Positions 44,004 through 54,475 of a stretch of 64,000 nt of DNA are shown here, in pieces; position 1 is the stretch's first letter; the number at the start of each line of letters is the position of its first letter. Source of the DNA: Bombardia bombarda. Taxonomy: Eukaryota; Ascomycota; Sordariomycetes; Sordariales; Lasiosphaeriaceae. The stretch spans positions 6,820,001 through 6,884,000 of the forward strand of contig JAULSR010000002.1 of NCBI GenBank assembly GCA_030512295.1, in the 5' to 3' direction. Under the pieces are notes generated by a model. That model did no database searches. It saw only the letters and a list, made by a program, of their open reading frames with translations, and was not told where the DNA came from. The position numbers and the translations under genes are program-made.

Positions 44004-45211
44004 ATGAGGCTCTCGTCCATCACCTCGGGCTTCTTGGCTCTGGCGTCCTTTACGGGCGCTGCCGAGATCGTGAAGCGCGCTGCCCTGACGCAGGTAACCA
44101 GCTTCGGCGCAAACACATCAGGCGCCAAGATGTACATCTATGTCCCCGATAAACTGGCTGCCAATCCTGCTATCATCGTCGCCGTCCACTACTGCAGCGG
44201 CACCGCCTCGGCCTACTACTCCGGAACCCCTTATGCCAAGCTTGCCGAGCAGTATGGCTTCATCGTCATCTACCCCGAGTCGCCCTACTCAGGTACCTGC
44301 TGGGATGTGTCGTCCCCGGCAACCCTGACCCACAACGGCGGTGGCAACAGCAACAGCATTGCCAACATGGTCACGTACACCATCTCCAAGTACAACGCCG
44401 ACTCCAGCCGCGTCTTCGTCACCGGCACCAGCTCGGGCGCCATGATGACCAACGTCCTCTCAGCCACGTACCCCGAGATGTTCGCCGCCGCCAGCGCGTA
44501 CTCGGGTGTCCCCGCAGGTTGCTTCTACACTGGCTCCGTCGCCGGATGGAACTCGACCTGCTCACAGGGCCAGTCCATCCACACGCAGACTGAATGGGCC
44601 AACACGGCTCTCAACATGTACCCCGGCTACACGGGCGCCCGTCCCAAGATGCAGGTCTTCCATGGCTCTGCTGACACAACTTTGTACCCCCAGGTAAATA
44701 ACCAACCCAACACTCTTTGCATCACACATAGACCCAAATAACTTACAATTCACTTTTTTCCCAGAACTTCAATGAGACTCTCAAGCAGTGGTCCGGCGTC
44801 TTCGGCTACACCTACGGCTCTCCCCAACAGACCGTGGGACAGAACCCGTCGTCTGCCTACACAAAGTACGTCTACGGCCCCAACCTGGTCGGCTACTACG
44901 GCGTCGGCGTCGGCCACAGCGTGCCCGTCATGGGTGACCTCGACCTCGCTTGGTTCGGCATCACCGGTGGTGGATCTCCTACTACTACCAGCACCCCGGC
45001 TGCCAGCACCACCGCCGCGCCTTCGAGCACACTCGTGACGTCTACCAAGCCCTCGACTACGAGCGCTACGGCTACCCCCAGCAGCACTCCTGGAACTTGC
45101 ACAGCTGCTCGCTGGGCTCAGTGTGGCGGCTCGGGCTTCACCGGCTGCACCACATGCGCTAGCCCCTACGCTTGCAAGGTCTCTAATGCCTATTACTCAC
45201 AGTGTCTATGA
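44004..45211 (+). CDS. Secreted CE1 esterase (acetylxylan/feruloyl esterase) with C-terminal CBM1
   Basis: Two exons, 44004-44693 and 44765-45211; 378 aa. Residues 1-19 are a signal peptide (MRLSSITSGFLALASFTGA), followed by an EIVKR propeptide-like end. The alpha/beta hydrolase domain (about 25-310) has the nucleophile Ser143 in GTSSG, a Cys-rich oxyanion region near VHYCSGTASAYY, Asp in GSADTTLYPQ just before the intron, and His in GVGHSVP. A Ser/Thr linker leads to a CBM1 cellulose-binding domain with the usual cysteines (WAQCGGSGFTGCTTC..C..YYSQCL). The enzyme would deacetylate xylan or release ferulate outside the cell. CE1 members are hard to split by sequence, so the substrate is open. 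It converges on a GH3 xylosidase gene. Confidence 0.9.
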
Positions 45212-45483
45212 GAACTTGGCTGGGGATGATGCGTGAGGTGGATAGGAGGAAATCAGTGTATATATGTTCGGTGTATATATGTTTCGGAGGAGTGGTGTGA
45301 GGGTGTATGTACATGATCGTGTCGCTGTAAATACAACAACCAAAAACTTTCCATTACAATCACAACCTAATACCTTTCTCAGTGAAGTTGAAGTATGGCG
45401 ACCAGCCCTAAATTGGAATCATAATCCAACCTGCCTCACTTCTCCACATGATAGTTATGTAACTAAGCAGAGTACCCGTGCTC

Positions 45484-47948
45484 CTACTCCTTCTTGGGCT
45501 GCGGAAACAAGTCCAGCAGAAGCGCCTCATCCTCCAACGTAAAGCTCGTCTCGCCCCCAGCCTCGGCTGCGCCTCCGTCAACGTCCACAAAAAGCCTATA
45601 ATTCCCCGGATACAGATAAGTACTCCCCGTCAGGTCAACCCTCGCCAGCGCCCCGAGCGTCACGTCCAGCTCCGCCCGCACCGTCTCGCCCGGCTGGATG
45701 TCCCGCAGCCGCTTGTAGGCCACCAGCGTTTTGATCGGGTACGGCTGCGGGCCGAATTCGCCCGCCACGAAGAGCAGCACGACGTAGTCGGACGTGAGAT
45801 TACCGGTATTTGTGACGTTGACGGCTATGGCTGGTGTGAATCTGCATAGGTCGGCTTGCTTGACTGTTTTGGCGTCGCATCGGAAGTAGAGTGACTCGAT
45901 GGAGTAGGTGTTGTCGGTGTTGCTTGTTGTGGAAAAGGGGTGGTCAAGGGTCGTGTTGAAGGTGGTGTAGTGCAGCCCGTGTCCGAAGGGCAGGACTGGG
46001 GCTTTGTACCAGCGGTAGGTGCGGCCGGGGCTGTTGGCGGTCGGCCGGAGGGCCATCTCGGTGAGTGGGACCTGGTCTGTGTATGCTGCTGGGTACTGTG
46101 TTACGGGTAGGCGGCCGGCTGGGGCAGTCTTGCCGGTGATGATGTCCAACACGGCGGTGCCGCCTGCCTGGCCTGGGTAGCCGGCCCATAGGACTGCCGA
46201 AATGTTTTTGTTGGTTAGGAGCGGCGTGTCGTCGACTTGATCGCCGAGCTGGATTACGGTCAGGGGCTTTCCGAGGGCAGCGAGCTTGTTGATCAGACTG
46301 AGCTGGGCCGCAGGCCACGCGATGGCGTCGCGGTCCTTGTCTTCAGCCGAGATGCTCAGGTCTGTGCCGCCAAAGTAGAGGACGATATCCGCTTTGTTCG
46401 CGGCTGCCAACGCGGCTGTAGTCCATGTGTCTTTTGCGTTGTTGTCCTCTGCTATGGGCCCGCTGGCGGTGTAATATGTCAGGTTGAGCTGCTGGACTGC
46501 GTACTCGGGGGTGTGGAAGAAGGGCGGGATGCCGCTGTATCCGCCTAACATCTGTCTGCCAACGGTTGCCCAGTGGCCGATCAGGGCTACGGTTTTGTTT
46601 GTGAGAGTCACAGGCAGAACACCGTCATTCTTAAGCAGCACAATGCCCTCCGCGGCGGACCTCAACGCGAGGGCCTGGGCTACGGGCGTGTTGACATCGG
46701 ACCATCCAAGAGACCGATAGGGGCTTGAGGCGGCAGGATCAAAGTAGCCTGCCCGGATCAGGCCTTCGTATAGTCGACGCAGTGCAATATCCACAGTTTC
46801 CTCTGAGAGCAGTGTTTGGTTGTGGGCCCCAAAGACATCAGTCATTGGCGGATAACCAGCAACCTCGCAGACTGTGTCGGTGCCGGCCTTGTAGGCTGCT
46901 GCGGCTGCTTGCGCAGCAGTTTGGGTGAAATTGTGTTGGTTAGGCAAGAAATCCTGGATAGCATTGCAGTCACTGGTGATGAAATTGTTGTCTTCTTTCC
47001 AACCCCAGTGCTCGCGCAAGATATCCGTCATGAGATATGTGCTGGCGCACGCCGGCGTGCCGTTGAGCGAGTTGTAAGAGCACATGATGGAGCCGACCTT
47101 GGAGTCGCGGGCACACTGCTGGAATGGCGGAAGGTAGTACTCTGACAAGTCTTGGGAGGAGACGATGGCGTCGAAGCGGTATCTCGTGATGCCCTTCCAC
47201 CTCTCGAGATCATATGCCGCGTAGTGTTTGCACGTCGCAATCACCTTTCTGATGGCTTGATTGCCCTCCAGTCCGGCGAGGATGGCTTTGGTGTAACCCT
47301 TGATCCGGAAAGGGTCCTCACCAGGTGTCTGCATCAATGCATATCAGGTCGTGTTCGTTCGATTCAACTGACGGGGACACAAACCTCTGATCCTCGCCCC
47401 CATCTTGGATCTTTGAAGGGGTTGATATTTGGTGTCCAAAAGTCCAACCCCGCACGACCAGCATTGGCAAACGCGCGAGCCTCTGTGCTGACGACAGTTC
47501 CAATGTCAAAGATCAGGTCATCATCGAAAGCAGCCGATAAGGTGATGGCATTCGCAAACGACGTAGCATATGAAAACTCGCCACCGGTTCGGTTGAAGGT
47601 GACTCCCGGTGAACCTGCAACCCCGTGTAGAGCTTCATTCCACCACTGATACGAGGGCAGGCCAACTCTCTCGGCACCAAGACTGTTGCTATAGTGTCAC
47701 TGTCAGGTAAATGCTTTCTGTTCGATTTCCAGCATTGACGGTACGTACTCCACGAGGTTAGAGAGCTTCTCTGTTATGTTCAGGAGCCTGACGAGCTCTG
47801 CCGCACGCTCTGGGGGCGATGCTTTAGTATCACACACGGTGGTGTTTGCCAGAGGCCCGTGGGCGCAGTCAGGGTATTGAAAGCCATGCGCACTCTGGGC
47901 AGCCAAGATACTCGCCAAGGCCAGATTCATGAGGGACAATGGCTTCAT
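45484..47948 (-). CDS. GH3 beta-xylosidase, secreted
   Basis: Three exons: 47948-47749, 47688-47385 and 47328-45484; 782 aa. The signal peptide is MKPLSLMNLALASILAAQSAHG. The GH3 N-terminal barrel shows LGAERVGLPSYQWWNEALHG, DFWTPNINPFKDPRWGRG (spanning into the second splice), TPGEDPFRIKGY, and the nucleophile Asp in FITSDCNAIQD. The C-terminal alpha/beta sandwich and an Fn3-like end follow. This is the layout of fungal exo-1,4-beta-xylosidases (Bxl1/XlnD type), which remove xylose from xylo-oligosaccharides. The gene lies tail to tail with the CE1 esterase, 270 bp apart, and the two activities cooperate in xylan breakdown. No GGCTAA was noticed in its own upstream 300 bp. Confidence 0.93.
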
Positions 47949-48556
47949 AGTGACCGACTGACGACTGACTGATCGTCATATGCGTAGCTGGATAGAGATA
48001 GAGCCCAGGTGTGTTGATTCCATATCGCAGTTATGTCTTCTACCGTCTTCAATACTTATTAGTAGTCCCATGTACTGTTCCCGTATGTTGAAAACCGGTA
48101 GCAGAACCCCTCACCAACAGCGGATAAAATAGCGTCCTCTTCTCCGCATGCGTGGGCGTGTGTTGAGTAGTAGTGCCTGAATATAATATTGGTTTGCATA
48201 CGCCACTCGAATAGTCAACGCAATATCCTACTGCATGGCAATTTATCTGTTCCTGACGCCATTGAAGCGGCAATGCGGTGCGGAGTAGTTGGAGAGATCG
48301 ACGGTGGGGAAGCTCATGCCGCAGGTTATCTCAACGGATGAATAGATGGGCGGCTTCGAGGCACGGGATAGAGAATTTCGATACGGGTGTTGTCATGTAT
48401 ACAGCCTGGGGAGATGGAGGAGATTCCAACGAATCCGCATGGCTGCGGGTGTCATATGTACGTCTAGGGGGGATTCTTGGCCCATTCAGATGCCCTGCTC
48501 ATATTTGGGCTTGAATCATAGTTGTTCATGATCGACCTATCATTACGCCGAGGCCG
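47949..48556. other. Intergenic
   Basis: Promoter side of the xylosidase and 3' side of the RRM gene. Nothing else was seen. Confidence 0.5.
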
Positions 48557-49573
48557 CTACTGGGCATTCGCAGGTGCGCTTGTTCGCCAGCTCCTCGACT
48601 CCATAATCACCCTCTGTCGGTTGTTCCGCTCTTCCTTGTCGTCGCGATCAGGCCGGGGCTGTTCAAGCCGAGCCACGCGCTCTCGTGGGCTCTGGGTGCG
48701 GCGAATGATATCCCCGGACCCGGTGCCTTCGTCCGCTCGTCTCGGTGGCGCAGCTCCTCTAGCAATGTAGACGCGCAGACTTCCCATGGGGGTAACCTGT
48801 CCGTTCAAGGCAGAAACTGCCCGCTCGGCCTCCTCTCGAGAACCAAAGTCCAGGAAGCAGTAGTGGTGGTTTCCAGGCTTGTCCCTTGTTGAAGGGTGCG
48901 GCGTGATGCGTTTGCCAATGGCAATGCTGGGAGAGATGTGAGCACGTGGAGGTGTTGATATAGGGTAGGAAGAAACTTACATGTCGTACCCGGCAAAGAG
49001 TTCGCGGATTTCCTCCTCATTGGTGCTTTGGTCAATCATCTTGCCGAGACCTCCAACATAGACCCTCCGGCCATCTGGATCGCTCTCCTTCATCTCACCC
49101 AGATGCTTGAGGGCGCCATAAGGGCCTTGCTCATCGCGAGCAGCTGGCTTTCTCTTGTCGGCGCTCCAGTCGCCCCATCGCTGGAAGGTCGGGGCAGGGG
49201 CCGTGGATGGCGATGGCGACGACGTCGACGAACCCCAACGGGCACCCGCAGGTTCTCGCCTCTGAGATGCGGCCTTGGGATGGCAGGGACCGACCTTGAC
49301 GGGACGATCAAAGACAGTGACGCCGGCGAGGGAGGTCAGCGCCCGCTCAGCCTCCTCAACTGAGGTGAACTCGACAAAGCAGTAGCCCGGGTTCCGGCCG
49401 CTGATTGGGTCAACCGAGATGTGAATCTTCTCGTACTGGCCGAAGCCGGTCTCTTGCAGCAGGGTCTCGATGTCGACGGGCTTGACCGAGTACAACAGGT
49501 TGCCGACGTAGATACGGCGACCCTCAGCCAGGGCATCCGTCTGCGGGGCTTGGGCTTGGCGGGGGCTATCCAT
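48557..49573 (-). CDS. RNA-binding protein with two RRM domains
   Basis: Two exons, 49573-48981 and 48926-48557; 320 aa. RRM1 (about 20-95) has RNP2 IYVGNLLY and RNP1 GYCFVEF; RRM2 (about 167-250) has RNP2 VYVGGLGKM and RNP1 HHYCFLDF. The intron falls within RRM2. The linker is Ser/Pro-rich, and the tail after RRM2 is rich in Arg, Glu and Asp. RNA target and process are unknown; the tail resembles splicing/mRNP factors only in composition. The start at 49573 is the first ATG of the frame, 21 codons before RRM1. Confidence 0.85.
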
Positions 49574-51494
49574 GGCTTCTAGATTCTCTGAAACGACGAT
49601 AATGTACCTGGGCGAGTTGAGCTGAAAAAAAAGGAGGGACTGTCGTCGTCGGATGTCCGAATGGAATCTAATCAGATGTCAATCAGTTCAGCCCAAGTCT
49701 CCACTAATGGAAAACCCTTTTCCACTCCTTCCTGCTTTGGGAAAGGTCAGCACCGCCAGCTCCACTATATATTGAGCAGTCCCACTGAAAATGCGAACGT
49801 GTCGCTGAGATTATTGCCAAGAGTAACATCCGTCCATGGAAAGCACGACCACCAGCACTCATACCTGCAGGCAACCAACCACATCAGCAATACTAATCAA
49901 TACTGGGATCATTCCAGGCGGCATCGTCACAATATCCTCCTCGCTGGGCAGAGCATTTGAAGACTTCCATAAATTAAGTCATTCGGCAGGAGTAAAACCC
50001 GCACCGGTGCTGCATAAATCATACCCGCTGTCTCCTTGTGACATCGTTTCGACACCCAAAACTACACCAAATACCTCCAAAGAAAATGGGCAAGGGAATG
50101 GCCGCTCCGGAATCTGAGGTCTTCAGAGCTCCATATCAATTCGCAATACGACTCCTGATTACATCCGGTGATGCTTAGATCCAATAACCCTAATATATTG
50201 TCAGTCATTGAAGTCAAAAGACTAAAGGGTTGCTGTATTGTCTTGTTAATCTATGAGGAAGTGCCAACCAACTCAAAGATACGAATCATTTCACGACATC
50301 GGAGTAGAGCTATATAAAAATACTACCACCTTCAGGGTATTTGTAAGGAGTTTGGTATCTTGTGGGTAAGCATCAATATAGAAAAAGGCGACGCGGGGTT
50401 CACAAAAACCCACCCTCAATGAGGAATAATGAGGGATCAAAAAAATTATATCACCACTGCATCCACATAGCGGAGAAGTCAAGAATAAGGAATGTCAAGA
50501 AAGAAATGAAATTTTAGCTATGGGGATGGCGATAGGCTCGGTCTTATATACCACCTGACATGGCTATGTGCTCCCGGACCTTTGTGAGGTCATCATATTA
50601 TATCCCTATCATCCCAATCATCCATATGTCATATCATTGTGCAATCTCAGACGGATGGCGATAAATCGTGGCGAGAACTTGGGTATTGCAGCGCTACGGG
50701 ACTAAAACTCCAATATGACGAAGTTCTAAACTAACTCAGAGTCATCCCAAACTTGGGGAAGGTACTTGTCCTAGGTACTTATGATGCAGTCAATTTTCGG
50801 GTGAAATTGTTTACTAATGAAATCCAACATGAACGCATAGTGAAAAGAATCTACAAAACAAAACCTTCTTTGAGCAACCTCAATCTACCATGTTCACATC
50901 ACAAGACATCCTCCCAGATGCTATCACTAGGTACAGCATCAATCAATGGCTCTGGCCACTGACAGTTATCTATTTCACCAACAATTATCCCACTCACAGC
51001 TATCCTACTGACCTTTTTCTTACGGTCGCGATCGATTGGCTAGCAGCGACCCCGTCGTGCTTGTGACAATGCCTATCCTAATCGTACTGAAGAATGCCCC
51101 TAGGCCATTAATATGAGGAGAAGTGCAATGCCGACAAACACGAGAAGCGGAGGCCAGCGAGCCATGCGCCTTACACACAGCAAGCGTACCATCTCCAATG
51201 TCACGAACCCTTCGCGGCGCCGAAGAATAGGACGAAATCCCCAAGTCTACCTGGAACCATTCTCGCCGACCGACTACAGCACACTGGTCAGTGGGATGAT
51301 TGTGAGTAGGGTGAGATAGGGGATGGTGGTCAGTCCTAATCGGGCTTAAACACGGTCGGAACAACAGATCTGCTTGGTCAGAATACCTGCGCTGATTAAT
51401 TGAGCCCGGTGGAATGGGGTAAACAAAGGTCCTACCCAGAATAGGTGGGTGCGATATCTACTCCGCACTTAACCCGAAAGACCGAATACTCCAA
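49574..51494. other. AT-rich, gene-poor block
   Basis: A 1.9 kb stretch clearly AT-richer than neighbouring coding DNA (about 50100-51000 most so). There are many short frames and none with a motif. It could be a mutated repeat remnant or ordinary AT-rich intergenic DNA. Confidence 0.45.
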
Positions 51495-52935
51495 ATGCAC
51501 GACACAATGTTGACTGCATCACTCATCTCATCTGTTATGATGATGGCGCCCATCAAGATTGGGATCATCGGCTACGGCTTCTCGACGAAATGCTTCCACC
51601 TCCCCTTCATCCTCCCCAACAGTGATTTCAAGGTCCATGCCTTCCTGCAACGAGCGGCCCCGCCGACAGCAAATGCCCCCGCAGGTCGTTGGGGTCACTG
51701 CACCATCGACTTCCCGCAGGCCAAGCACTACAGGACCTCTGACGACTTCTTCGCCGATGGGGAAATAGACCTTGTCATTGTGTGCACCCACACGCACGAG
51801 GAGTTTGTCGAGAAGGCGCTGGTTAGCGGCAAACATGGTGAGCGTGCTCCAAGATGCTGAGCCCCCGATGAAAAAAAAAAGACCGAGATTGATTGAAAAA
51901 AACTGACAAATGCTGTTGGAAAAGTCGTTGTCGAGAAGCCGTTCGCCAGCACCAGCGCTGAGGCTGAGAGGCTGATGGCACTTGCCAAGGAAAGCGGAAA
52001 ACTGTTGACGGTGTTTCAGAGTAGGTGTGCCTATCTACGCACACCAGGAACAACATGATGGCTGACTATTCACAGACCGAAGATATGACAGCGATTTCCT
52101 CACTGTGCAGAAACTAGTGACCGAAGGGGCTCTAGGCGACATCGTAGATGCCGAGATTCACTTTGACGTCCCCTCGCCAACCTGGATTGCGGGATGGACC
52201 AAGAAGGAATACAGCCCAGGCGAGGGCATGTCGTTTGCCCTCGGTAAGGATCTTCGTTTCGATGACAGTCTTGGGTGTTCGTTCTGGCTAACACATTCAG
52301 GCACCCACACCATTGACCAGGCTCTTTGCCTCTTTGGCCGTCCGGCTTCCGTCACTGGCTTCTTCCGATCCAACCGGGGCGTGGACAGCGACGTCGACGA
52401 TACCTTCACGATTATTCTGCAGTATTCGGGAGAGCAAAAGAACCTGCTGGTGACTATCAAAACTGCCATTGTCACCCATATGAAGGATCAGTTGAAGTAC
52501 TTTGTCCGTGGGACGAAGGGTTCGTTTCTCAAGGTGAACTACACTGGGAACTGCTTCTGCTACAAGGAGAGAGACACTTACTTTATCATTGTTCATCAGT
52601 TTGGGACTTGTCCTCAGGAGAACAAAGCCATCGCGGCCCCCGGCAAACCGGCAACAGACCCCGACTACGGTCTCGAGAGTGAGGACATATGGGGCACTCT
52701 GACGACGACGGCCGAGTTTGATGGCAGCAGTCAAAAGTTCGACGAAGGGAGTCAGAAGTACATTGGCAAGTATCCCAGTCTTCGCGGGTGGTATAGAGGT
52801 TATTACGAGAATGTCGCCGCGGCGATCAACGGCACAGGTGCCGTGTCAGTGCAGCCAGAGACGGCGAGGGACGGCCTCAAGATCATTGAGATGGCCAAGG
52901 AGTCGCATGAGACGGGGCGAACTGTGGCTTGGTAA
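51495..52935 (+). CDS. Gfo/Idh/MocA family NAD(P)-dependent oxidoreductase
   Basis: Four exons: 51495-51837, 51925-52020, 52076-52243 and 52301-52935; 413 aa from the first ATG, or about 397 from the likelier Met at 51543 (MAPIKIGIIGYG). The Rossmann motif GIIGYGFSTKCFHLP and the EKPFASTSAEA strand (the Lys that contacts cofactor and substrate in this family) are present. A C-terminal alpha/beta substrate domain with the THTIDQALCLFGRP helix follows. The third intron (52244-52300) is 57 nt and has no stop in frame, so retention would add 19 residues. The substrate is unknown, typically a sugar or sugar-like alcohol or carbonyl. It is the closest intact gene to the PKS-NRPS relic, 1.5 kb away, which makes a former cluster role possible but unproven. 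Confidence 0.87.
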
Positions 52936-54475
52936 TGAACTCGGGTGTCAGATTTCGGGGAGGAGAAGCAGGTACCTTGGTACCTGGGTATTTAGGTAAA
53001 CGTATGGAAAGTCAGCAGAATGACAAGTAGATCATGTGGAGAGTGGGTAGCTATGTGGGCCATGGTACCACCTTGTCCGCTTCTCGCGTACCGCGCAGTC
53101 CAATAGCATTTTTCCGTGGCTTCCTGGAGTTGTCGACCATGTGGCTCAGCCTTAGACATCCACTGTAATCATTGATGTTGGATAATTACAGCGTTACGAA
53201 CGAGAATTGATAAGTATTCGTGCTGCGGATACAGAAAAATAAGTGCTTATTCGATCCATAGTGGGTTCATTGGTAATGAATGGGGTTGGGTACCTTGTCA
53301 GCCACGAGGAGTCGGTTGCTACGGTCGTAGTTCGTAGAAGCTCCACAATAAAGGGGCAGATCCAAGCGATAGGCCCTTTGGTGCTGACCGGCGCGAAAGG
53401 CTTTAAAGCTTTAAAGATGATGGGCATACTTACCTAGGCACCCAGGTAGTAAGCGAAACGAGTGGAGTAAATTTCTTCCGTGATATACAGAAACCTATCT
53501 ACTATCATCTTGAGTAGGTACTGAAGGGCACTTGTGAACCGAATGCAGCTTGGTCTGGATATTGCGTGCCGTACATAATTGACGGGGAGTTGGTTGTCAT
53601 ATAGGGTAAGATTATCATTTACCATCCTCAGCGAACCGCGCCAACATGGTATGGCTACTTGTTGTACCGTAGGTAGTGCCGTTGTTGTCGTTCTTTCCCT
53701 GCTCTTTTTAATTCTGGAGGCAGGTACGGAAACGTTCCCGAGCTACTTGGGTTGTAGGCTTGTTGTGCCGCAACCGCCACGTCGCCGGTACATCTCTAGC
53801 GTCAGCGCCATAATTAAGCGAGTGCGATAATGAGCGGGCCGTGCCGCTATATCAACACCTTTGAGAGCTCTGAATACTATGTAGTCTAAGGTCTGGTTCG
53901 TTAGCTTGATTGATTGGTCAAAATCGGAGAGGGGGGAACTGAAGGATTCAAGCTTCACACTACTGCGCACTGGTGCACAGCCAGATGACGAATGCAGTAA
54001 TTTAGGCGATTGCGAAGCTCCAGGGTGATTGGGCCCCTTGATGTAAAGAAAGGATTTAGGATTGTTCTCGGGTCCGATTGGGAGAAAAGTGAGGCTCTCG
54101 GACAGGAACAAGATGACAATCAGGCGGCGTGAAATTGTGAATTGCATCACTCATCACCCACCTTGGCAGTGCACTTTGCCAGAAGCTTGGCTAGGAAGTC
54201 GGGCGAAAATCAGTAAATAGTATGGCAAATATTGTACGTACGTGGGCCCTGCACACGCCTTGATCTTATGTTCCGTCGGTCTTGTTCTGGACATATTGTC
54301 GCTACGCATTCTGGCCCAATCATCTTCCTTCCCTTTTCAATGTAGCGCGATGGTTGTCTATGATGCGAATACTGGTATCTTGGGGGTTGCCACCCTGAAC
54401 TAATACGACTTCCTTCATATCATACGAGGACAGCGATTCCGGTGTTGAAGTCATGCTTGATCTGCAGCCAGTAGT
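52936..54475. other. AT-richer intergenic block
   Basis: A 1.5 kb region with no supported gene. TAGGTACC-type words occur at about 52969-53000 and 53429-53453. It separates the oxidoreductase from the PKS-NRPS relic. Confidence 0.45.
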
